In this document: positions 38,827-46,788 of the stretch, piece by piece
Layout of the letters: every line of letters starts with the position of its first letter
Numbering within the stretch: the stretch's first letter is position 1
Assembly: GCA_964030785.1 (NCBI GenBank)
Contig: OZ034969.1
Coordinates: forward strand, 39,051,201 to 39,115,200
Reading direction: 5' to 3'
DNA length: 64,000 nucleotides
DNA from: Siderastrea siderea
Taxonomy: Eukaryota > Cnidaria > Anthozoa > Scleractinia > Rhizangiidae
The notes under the pieces: generated by a model
Database searches by the model: none
Told to the model about the DNA's origin: nothing
The model's input: the letters and a program-made list of their open reading frames with translations, nothing else
Translations under genes and position numbers: made by a program

Positions 38827-41800
38827 TTAACTTGTCGAGCACTTCCGAGGTGGTCGTAAAAAAAAGGAGCCCCGAAGCTTGATCCACTTCTTGCATAGGA
38901 ACAGTCACTTTAACTTGTCTATGCATGTCAGCAGCCCCTTTAAGATCTTGGTACGAGTTGTAAGGTTTAATAAATTTCTTCAATTCGCGCATTAATTCAG
39001 AATATTCATGGTAAGCTGACGACCTTTCTTGCAGTAATTTTTGAACAGCATCTACTTTAAAAAGCATATCGTGCGGCATACTTGTAAGTTCACGTATGGT
39101 TTTGCGGATATCTTCGCTCTCTTTCGCGGTCATTTCCTCTAAAGCAAGAAGTTTGCGTTTTAACTTTGAAACGTGTGCACCCATAGCTATCAAATACACA
39201 CCGAGCATGTTTCTCTCCTGGCAGCATTTTTGTCTTTTGATATGTTCATCAACGTTGACAATTTGCAAGTTCTTGTTTAGCTTCAATGTTTTCCTGCAGA
39301 CATTACAAAACACTGCATTCTCTGATACCACTGACATCTGGTTTCCACATTTGCTATGTATGCGGAGAGCAAACCGTAAAAGCTTTTCTTCTTCTTCATT
39401 CACGCTTTGAAAGAGAATCGCTACAGGCACACTCTCAATGATACGAGAAACGAGATCGGAAAACACCATTGATATCTCAACGTCCTCTTCCCTTTGGCAT
39501 GGTGAAGAGCTCATGGAATTTACCTCGGGTTGACTTGTAGTAGTCGCGTATATTTTGCATAATCCTATCCAGTTTTGGTAGATTTTAGAACAGCTCCTAA
39601 AGTAACGCAAGCATGCTAGAAGATCCTCGATTGATTTAAGGCACAACAGATCAAAGCCATCGTAGTAATAAAAGGCAGTAATATCAGACAGCTTGGAGAG
39701 ACCAAAACGATCAACGACGGATTTTTGAAAATGTTGTAAACCATTCAGATAAGGCCATGGAAGAGTAATTATTCCCTTAAGAGAGGCCCCAGATATGTCC
39801 ATTTGTGGTCCCAATAGTTGGCATTCCACTTTGAACAAAATGCTGTCCTCGTCTATGTCAAATGTGTCTACATAGAAAAGGAACCACACAATTAAAAACG
39901 AGGAAATGTAATCTTCTGTTTTGTACTATTTAGTTCATCATTTATTTTATTTGTCACTGAATAACATGTACATGTATCGAGCATTACTAACAACAACACT
40001 AGAAAATGTTATGTATGTGTTCATGTTATTGAAAACAACACTATAGTAAAGTATAATTCAATTGGAAGTTCATTGTCGTTCCGAGTCTTGCAAATTCTCG
40101 TTGGTGTTATTATTACTGCGAAAATAATTCTTCAATGTGCGCGATGCTTGTCTTTCTCTGTTACGACAAGTCGTCGCTAGATGCCGCTTTATATTTCCAA
40201 CTCGTCTTTTCCCATTCAAGGCACCGACATAACCACAGGAACATTTACATTTGTTCCCCTCTATTAGGAACACTGTTGGAAAATCTTTCTTTATGCGCTC
40301 AACAAATTCTTTATCTAACTTTGACAATTGTTCCACAGGCTCTCGCGAACAAGCCGCAGATTTCTGTTGCCTTGTTTCGGCAGGCTCTTTGGCTTCTGTA
40401 GGGAGCTGAGATGGGAATTTCCTCTTTATGACGACATATATTCTATTCATATCAGTGTTGTTTAGAAATTGAACATAGTTTGATTTGAATTTGCTAAGGC
40501 AAAATGCAAAATCTAACTCCCGCGTCACTGGCATCACTTCGAAACCGTCGTGATAATATATTTTGGGTTGGTCGAAATGCAAGTCTGTACAGCCATAAGC
40601 TGTTTTAATGTTCTCTATAAATTCGCGAAAGGAGGGAGGTTCGCCATCTATTTGCAATTCAAGGGTCTTGCCATCAGCTGGGAAAAACCCAGAGACTAAC
40701 GTTGGCCATTTCAGCACCTTACTGGACATTTTATCGACGGCTACCGCTGCAACAACAACATAACGACACGAACAGTTGACAATAGATGTTGTTGATTTTG
40801 ATCAAGCAAATCTTGAAGCCTTGCTATTGTTGTTTTTAGCCATCTATACACTTACCCTGCGAGCAGAGGCTGTCTTTAACCCTTTCCCCTGTAGAGAAAA
40901 GGAAGGAAACCTCTACAGAAGTCGTGTATTTCTTTTGCCGGTTATGCCGCTATCATACAAAATCCTGCATAACGAGATTCATACTTTCCGGTTTTATACC
41001 GGGCAACCGGTTTTTATGCGCGAGTCTGTTTTGGTGATGTATTTGATGACGGAAATTGAGCCTGCATTATCAAGCAAGATGGCGCAAAGCTGCATGGATT
41101 GCACGATATTCGGAAGTGCTTTAAACACGCCTTGTCTCGTAGAGAATCAATCATCGCATGTTACTACTCAACAAAAAACGCCAAAATCAATAGAAAGTTT
41201 TAGAAATGGTAAAGATACGTTTGTGTCATTGCCAGGCACGGAAAGTATCTTTGAATAAACGTTTTTCTAGGGGTTTTCACCGAGGTCATGACTCACTACG
41301 TTTTCTTTTGAAGTGACGATAACCAGTGAAGCGCGCGCACCGGAACCTGGAGCCATGTATGTACAAAACAAGTAAGCTTAAAACAAGTAAGCTTTGGAAA
41401 GAGGCGGTTTCCTAGCAACCGCTGCGCATGCTCAAATAAAACACTACACGAGTTACATCTGGAAATATTACCTGTGTCCTTTCTTGGGATACCCTGCATG
41501 CTTCTGGCATTTTCCTCGATGACACTTTCGATGCTTTACAACGTTGCCCTGTGAGTTGGGGTTTTAAAGTTTGTGAACATCAGTTGATATTCATCAATTC
41601 AACAATGATGTAATGTCATGTAGTGTAGTGCAGCGCAGTGCAGTGCAGTACAGTGTAGTGTAGTGTAGTGTAGTGTAGTGTAGTGTAGTGTAGTGTAGTG
41701 TAGTGTAGTGTAGTGTAGTGTAGTGTAGTGTAGTGTAGTGTAGTGTAGAGTAGTGTAGTGTAGGGTAGTGTAGTGTAGTGTAGTGCAATGATATTAGTTA

Positions 41801-43696
41801 TTCACAGTTGAAAATTATGGGGAATAGAATTAAACTATTCCTACCCTGCATTTAGGTTAGAAGGTTCCTTTTTACAGTTTTTGCGAACGCTAAACTCTTC
41901 CATGGACATTTGGCATTTCTTCTTTCTGAACGAAAAAGAGGTATCATATTCATTACTTCAACTATCAACAAGAAAACGCAAGCAATAAGGACACTTTCAA
42001 AGTCCGTTTTTCCAAGAGGAATGGCTATATTTGCTTCAATCCTTTTGTGTTCTGGTTTTCTATTTATATTGATGGATACTCGATATAAAAACATAGACGT
42101 ATGTGCCAAATATTGCATATGCTACACGTTGCGTCCACGGCTCACACTAACTAGTGACATTAAACGTCTTTATACTATCCCGAGAATATTCAAACACTGT
42201 CTGGGCGCAATACATGTATAACACCCAGGACGCGTGCGATACATGCAATTAAAGAATAAAAATGATAATTATTTACCTTGACCTATCGTGATGGTAACTT
42301 CTTGGTGATTGGGATCTCGAGCGGCGCTGGGACCTGTAAGAGAAATGTTACAACAATTTTGATTTCATTGCTAAAATTTCAAATAACCTGTTTATATAGC
42401 ACTTGACATCGTGGTGAGATTCTTTTGCTGTTGTTGGGGACAGAAATGAATTATATGCAGCGAGTAGCCCCCCACTCCAAAAAAAAAATAAAATAAATAA
42501 AATAAAATAAAATCATGCATTGCCTTTCCAAACGTTTTACCAAGATAAAAAATATTCATGCAAGAAATCAAACAAAAAATTATCCGAATCCCCCGACCTG
42601 CGCCATAATTTTTCATTATTTTTCTGTTGCTCCGTACCTGACAAATATTGTACTACTCGGAGGGATTTCCGGAGGTAGGAGTTGGAAATAAGGTATAGTA
42701 GCTCAATAGCCTACGACGCCTTTTGTAGTGAGCAGGTACCAATCGATTTATTTTGTCCCCTAAGTAAACGCCCCCATCCTTTCAACGCGCAATTTCCACT
42801 GCCTCAACCTCGTTCCCAGGCCTTTTCCCTTGGTAATTTGGAACGGGCGGGAAAAGAGGGTCTTTTCCCGCCCGTTCCAAATTACCAAGGGAAAAGCCCT
42901 GGGAACGAGGTTATCCCGAAAGCATGATAAAAGTGATGGTCAAGGGCTTCGAAAAACTGGACAGAAGCAAAGCACGTTTAAAAAACTTTGCTTACTAGAA
43001 TAGACAGTGTCTTATCATCGAGGATGTGCATTTCTCTCTCTGCCCGCAATATTTTCGCTTGTTCGCTTGCTGTGATATACTAGTGATATTACTCGCCAGC
43101 GTGACTTGTTATCACAGTAGTCATCACACAACAGGGTGACAGGTTTACAATAAACTAAAGCTTTACCTTTGTCGTTCGTACAATTCATGTCTGTGATGAC
43201 GATTCGGCGAACGAGATCTGGATCTTTTCGACTGAAATTTCCGAGATCTGAGTAAAGAAAACGGGATCTTAAGAAGTGTCAAGGACAATGTATCTGACCA
43301 ATTCTGGTGCACTGTTCTCTATTATCACTGAAATTATTTGCTTCTTAATCTTCTGATACTGTTGCGCGTTGCAATATATTGGTAGTTATAGATAAAGCAA
43401 CATACATCTATCAAGCTTTATAAAGGAATTAGTGCTGGATAAAACATAAAAGAACAGTTAACTGACCGACTTGATGATCGTCTTCGGCTTTTTGATCGCC
43501 GTGACCGTTCTCTGGCTGGCGACCAGGAATAGAAACGTGATCTAGAAATATGAAGAACAGTGGCCTTCAATTTGCGCGCAGCATTTTACAACCATGATAT
43601 CAACAGATCAATACGGTAAGGGTATGGTAATAATTGCAAAATAGAAGTTAAACTGTCATACCGTCGTTCTCGACTTCTTTTCCTTGACTTGTCCAT
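35395..43696 (-). CDS. Complex RS-leader / PB1-zinc-finger / Cys-rich propeller locus (gene model)
   Basis: Minus-strand exons: A 43696-43662, B 43541-43467, C 43247-43167, D 42333-42277, then alternative 3' exons E1 (40746-40070) or E2 (39867-35395). All borders are GT...AG. In one frame exons A-D encode an RS-rich peptide starting at the exon A ATG. In the +1 frame the same exons join in correct phase to ORF3 (in E1) and to ORF2 (in E2); the first ATG of that frame is in exon C (MNCTNDKG). The E1 route would give 251 aa. The E2 route would give about 1,516 aa if the one-base shift at 38814-38818 is an error or is bypassed. I recognise no named gene. The function is unknown; zinc fingers and an RS leader hint at nuclear work. 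Which frame is translated needs RNA or protein evidence. Confidence 0.5.
38777..39867 (-). CDS. ORF2: start of exon E2, diverged PB1-like plus zinc finger and coiled-coil segment
   Basis: The frame has no ATG at its left; it begins at an acceptor (TTCCTTTTCTATGTAG) at 39867 and needs one base from the exon before, which exon D supplies. The first 90 residues contain GIITLPWPYLNGLQHF and the loop FYYYDGFDL, aligning in order with ORF3 (FREFIENIKTAYG, IYYHDGFEV, ELDFAFCLSKF with IEDLLACLRYF). At about 195-230 is a finger C-N-V-C, about 17 residues, H-I-K-R-Q-K-C-C. Residues about 235-330 are charged and helical, probably coiled coil (KLKRKLLALEEM). The frame ends with 14 residues unlike the rest (after NMF), because ORF1 takes over in the +1 frame at the T5 run. 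Function unknown. Confidence 0.65.
38814..38818 (-). other. Apparent one-base frameshift in a T5 run between ORF2 and ORF1
   Basis: On the minus strand ATG-TTTTT-ATC: with four Ts instead of five, ORF2 would read straight into ORF1 as NMFYQGTHAF. A single-base indel in a homopolymer is a frequent sequencing or assembly error and also a common inactivating mutation. A +1 shift at this sequence matches no programmed frameshift site I know. Confidence 0.7.
39941..39951 (-). terminator. Overlapping AATAAA poly(A) signals after ORF3
   Basis: On the minus strand the sequence reads AATAAAATAAA, about 120 bases past the ORF3 stop and 74 bases before the exon E2 acceptor. This placement fits an alternative last exon: transcripts either end here or skip to E2. 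Confidence 0.5.
40070..40746 (-). CDS. ORF3: PB1-like plus BED/C2HC-type zinc-finger protein, alternative terminal exon E1
   Basis: A 219-codon frame opening with ATG at 40729 in good context (AAA before ATG). It is also open and in phase back to an acceptor (TTGTTGTTGCAG) at 40746, so it can be a splice product of exon D or be initiated on its own. Residues about 15-110 look like a ubiquitin-fold/PB1-type module, with the acidic-loop phrase IYYHDGFEV. After a basic linker comes a compact zinc finger, C-S-C then about 16 residues, then H-L-A-T-T-C, inside a Lys/Arg-rich stretch (about 165-205). The tail is basic. ORF2 carries the same two modules in the same order. A poly(A) signal lies 119 bases after the stop. 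Unnamed family; DNA or RNA binding is an inference from the finger. Confidence 0.7.
40731..43696 (-). CDS. Arginine/serine-rich small protein (RS frame of exons A-D plus E1)
   Basis: Spliced exons 43696-43662, 43541-43467, 43247-43167 and 42333-42277 keep one frame (phases 2, 2, 2, 2) and give an RS domain with segments MDKSRKRSRERR, RSRRSKSRRRSSS, KRSRSRSPNRHHRH and RRSRSQSPRSYHHDRSR. With E1 it ends after SGSRR at a TAA (40733-40731), 87 aa; with E2 it ends after three codons. No RNA-recognition motif is attached. RS domains mediate protein contacts in splicing, but a peptide this short with no second domain is unusual. It may be a true small protein, an upstream frame, or part of a longer isoform. 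Its stop lies one base before the ORF3 ATG (TAA-A-ATG). Confidence 0.5.
41616..41785. repeat. TAGTG pentanucleotide array
   Basis: About 170 bases of TAGTG units with a few variants (CAGTG at the left, TAGAG and GGGTAG near the right), lying in the intron between exon D and E1/E2 of the minus-strand locus. All chance frames here encode only repeats. Confidence 0.95.
42806..42912. mobile_element. 107 bp near-perfect palindrome (foldback MITE)
   Basis: The two arms are inverse copies around GGG at 42858-42860, starting AACCTCGTTCCCAGG and ending CCTGGGAACGAGGTT, with only one mismatched position that I can see. It would form a 52-base-pair hairpin. It lies in the intron between exons C and D. 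It is probably a foldback transposable element; no target duplication is clear. Confidence 0.85.
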
Positions 43697-43869
43697 AAAT
43701 AAAATAAATAAATCAGTCCCAGTCTGTTGTGTGTCACCCTCGTTAAACAAAGTTGATTTATTTTTATTTATTTAAGAATTGAAGTATAAAGGTTAAAAGC
43801 TCTTTCAATAGTCCTGAAAAGAGGCCTTTTTCCTTGCAAAACGGAATATTCTTGTTTCTCATAAAGAAT

Positions 43870-44035
43870 GAAGTATCTAAAAAGCTATCGATCCTTGATC
43901 CCCTCCAAGACAAAAAAAAATTGGCTGATCCGGATCCCATCACTTGTGACCCGGGATCCCGGGTCCATGATCCCGATCCCGAGACTGTGATCCCTGATCC
44001 CATATACCTGGTTACGACCCTGAAAAATGCAGCAA
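43870..44035. repeat. GATCCC-type simple repeat
   Basis: Dense GATCCC/CCCGGGATCCCGGG units, ending with ATACCTGGTTACGACCCTG, the inverse of the phrase that opens the related tract at 34513. It sits just upstream of the RS leader exon. Confidence 0.7.
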
Positions 44036-44544
44036 ATACGCTTTAATAATTGCCATAAATGAGAAATAATTCACAATAATAAATGGTAAACCTTGTTTCT
44101 GTGTTATATTACTTGCTATTTAATGGCCTTTTGGGGTGATGTGAAGCATTTTGAACGAAAATAAGCCTCCTTGATTATTGCATCTAACACTTAATAAGCG
44201 AAGCGAAAGGTAACACACTGTTGGCCGTCACGTGACCGATTCAAATATATTTATTTGCTGTAAATCTCGAATTTTGGCACTTCTCCCCAAAATTCTTTAA
44301 GAGACCAATGGCTTTATATCGTAACAACAAATACATTCCAAAAAAGTCCAACATTCAGGTTCTTTCCCTTACCAAAATCGCCTCTTTCAATCTCTCCACC
44401 ACAGCGAACTATCCGTGTGACGAACTGTTCGCGAACGCAAATTTCTGACCTCTTTTCATCGGAAGACATGCACAATAGGCGCCTCGAACAACAATATCCC
44501 GTGTATGGGAGGTGTATTTGACAAATTACATGCGCTCGAAAGCG

Positions 44545-44820
44545 ACAACTTGGAAAAATATATTATGGGGGGGGGGGGGGAGAGATTAAAAACTAGCAAA
44601 CTAACAAATGGTAACAAACCTCTTTTAGATTCTTAAAGTTTCCTCCGACACCCCTACCCCCCCCCCCCCCCCACTTCACATTGTAATAGATTTTTTTAAA
44701 AGTTCCTCCAGGAATGGAAGCGACAACTCGGAAGGGACAACTCGGAAGCGAAAACTTGGAAGCGACAACTTGGAAGCGACAACGTGTGGCCCTCATCGGC
44801 TTCCGTACATTCCAGTTCCA
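44545..44820 (-). repeat. Right copy (inverted) of the ~300 bp GTTGTCGCTTCC repeat
   Basis: Read on the minus strand it parallels 33925-34225: TACGGAAGCCGAT, several GTTGTCGCTTCC-type units, ATTCCTGGAGG, a G/C homopolymer, AATCTAAAAGAGGTTTGTTA, a second homopolymer, then ATATATTTTTCCAAGTTGTC. Identity looks roughly 85-90% outside the homopolymers. Confidence 0.8.
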
Positions 44821-44839
44821 GCGTAAATTGTGAGAATTA

Positions 44840-45209
44840 CCGTCAGCAGATCTCTTATAAATAGGTGTCGTTGCCTTTTCAAATAAACAGTGAGTGCAAA
44901 GCCAAATCAAAGTGCGAAGCCGGTCGAAGCAACTGCCCGCTTGCCACGGGAGACCGGTGCGAACTGCGGGCGAAGAGTAGCCGCCTCCCGGCTCCGGGCT
45001 GCCGCCAAAATTTTGGCGCCAAAGGCTTCGTCCCAGTCCCTGACGGTCAGCGTGCATTCAATATGGCGGACAAGTTTGCCAACGGAGTTCCTTTTTAAAC
45101 GGCGCTTGTTGTTTGTGCTTATAAGCTTACATGCCTATTGCATTTGATGTGACTTTTTAGAGACGTTAAGGTGTATGAAAGGGGAAACAATGATAAGGGA
45201 TATTGCAAG
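44840..45209 (+). promoter_or_regulatory. SPIDR promoter region and candidate non-coding first exon
   Basis: A GC- and CpG-rich island in otherwise AT-rich DNA. It has a perfect E2F-type palindrome and, about 40 bases on, ATATGGCGGAC, like a YY1 element or an initiator. The strand runs on to a 5' splice site TTGCAAG/GTAAGC at 45209. An in-frame stop just before that site rules out coding from here in the SPIDR frame, so this exon would be 5' UTR. The ATG at 45063 (ATGGCGGACAAG) opens only 11 codons. Confidence 0.5.
45012..45023. promoter_or_regulatory. E2F-type palindrome TTTGGCGCCAAA
   Basis: A perfect 12-base palindrome matching the E2F/DP consensus TTTSGCGC on both strands, in the CpG-rich segment upstream of SPIDR. 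E2F sites are common in promoters of S-phase and DNA-repair genes, which agrees with the predicted role of the downstream gene. Confidence 0.55.
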
Positions 45210-45262
45210 GTAAGCTTTGCAATATGTCTTTAAAGGCAAAACCATATTAGCTCAGAATCTGT

Positions 45263-45400
45263 GTTGTGGTCCAGTTTTGGTTTTTGTCCAGTTTTTATTT
45301 TCCATTTTCTCTCTTTTGTTTCAGGATAGTTTAATTTATGATGATAAGTTCAAGACAGAGGAAAATAAAACTTGATCCAAAACCAAATTTGAACCACAAC
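45263..45400. mobile_element. 138 bp foldback element in SPIDR 5' intron
   Basis: The left arm GTTGTGGTCCAGTTTTGG...TTTTATTTTCC and the inverse of the right arm GTTGTGGTTCAAATTTGG...TTTTATTTTCC agree over about 41 bases. A worn relative with the same ends (GGCTCAACTTTTATTTTCC and GAATTGAACCACAAC) lies at about 50410-50523. Confidence 0.65.
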
Positions 45401-46117
45401 ATCTGTACTTAACTTGCTATATAATAGGTAGGGCTGTCTGTAGCACAGGCAACGCACAAAGTGTGGGAACGTTTGCAGTTTCGTAGGAAATGTATCAGAG
45501 AACTGAAAGGTATATATATATTTCAAGGAATATTCACATCTGAGCTTAATAGATATGTATACTTACCTTACCTTGGCTGTTGTGTGTTTATTTTCCTTCT
45601 TGTGGCTCAAAAGAAAATTAGTTGATCTTAAAGGTTGTTTCATTGACCTTTACCATGGATAACAAAGAGAAAACAAGGAAAGTATGCTTATTTTGAACCA
45701 ATCCAATACCAAGCTGATTTTCACCCATCTGCCTGGTCTCCAAACTGCATCCAATGAGAACAGAGCTAGCATTTCCTACAAGTTTCAAACTAGATAGTGG
45801 TCGCACATTTTGTGTGTGCTCTGAGTGTCCTGAGTGCACCCAGAAATACCTAGTCCACCTCTCCTTGAGATCACGAGTGAAGAATTTGTACAGGTTGCAA
45901 TTCCAGGCTTTCCAGCAGTGGGACATTGGTGTCTCTTGATCAGCCTGAGGGCCAGGCATCATTAAGTCTACTCCCACTGGCATGATATTGTGTAGTGAAA
46001 AGTTCTAGTGTACTTTGCAATGGTTGGAGAGAGTAGGACTCAGTCTTACTTTCTGTAACTATTGCAGCCTAAAACCTCCTGAAATACCTTTCCATTTACC
46101 TGTTGTCTGGTATATTA

Positions 46118-46659
46118 CCATATTTACTCGAATAAGCGCCGCCCTTGAATAAGCGCCGCAGTTGGGACAAAAAAGTTAATAAGCGTTGCCCCCAAATAAG
46201 CGCTGCGGTCCCGACGCGGCACTTATTCGAGGAATTCCATATAGCATTTTTTAATAAGAGACATTTTTAAAGTGTTAACGTCTACTCAAAATAACCTAGA
46301 AAGATCCGATGCTTCTTTTTTAGTTTGGCTTAAACAGCATTTTAACCTAGGAGACTGAGCACTTCACTCTAGATAGATAGATAGATGACTTTATTCTGTT
46401 CCTTGCTTACAATTTTAGTGGTGTTTTGTTAAAGTGCCGGAAGAGACGAATGGTGACAATCAAAAGACGCTTTTGTTAGTTACTGTAAAATTTTTGTACA
46501 GATAGAAAATATACCATTAAATTAAAAGACAAGATTTCTTTGTAGCGTCCAATTTTTAAATAAGCGTCACCCCCAAATTAGCGCCGCCCTCGAATAAGCG
46601 CCGCATTTAAGGCACAAAAAATTTAATAAGCGCCACGGCGCTTATTCGAGTAAATACGG
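46118..46659. mobile_element. TA-flanked inverted-repeat element with AATAAGCGCCGC subrepeats
   Basis: The ends CCATATTTACTCGAATAAGC and, inverted, CCGTATTTACTCGAATAAGC form about 25-base terminal repeats with TA on both sides (46116-46117 and 46660-46661). Several AATAAGCGCCGC units follow each end. The 542 bp interior has no transposase frame; it includes a short GATA run at about 46372-46385. Non-autonomous Tc1/mariner-like, in the first intron of SPIDR. Confidence 0.75.
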
Positions 46660-46788
46660 TATACACTGCACTGATCTATATGAGTTGTCTCACAAATTTT
46701 GTGTTTTGGTGTATTAGCTGTATTTTTCAGTATTATATCATTCTTGCTGGTTTCTCACATTTTACCAGAAACCATAGTGAAGATTTAT

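Noticed and set aside
41594..41788. Long repetitive minus-strand frame (HYTTL repeats)
   Set aside because: It is only the translation of the TAGTG array.
33925..44820. Firm call of a 10.9 kb autonomous DNA transposon
   Set aside because: No transposase, no target duplication, and the RS leader with introns looks like a host gene; the flanking repeats may be independent insertions.
45063..45098. ATGGCGGACAAG as the SPIDR start codon
   Set aside because: The frame stops after 11 codons with no usable donor before the stop; the downstream exon frame has an in-frame stop before its first ATG at 46789.
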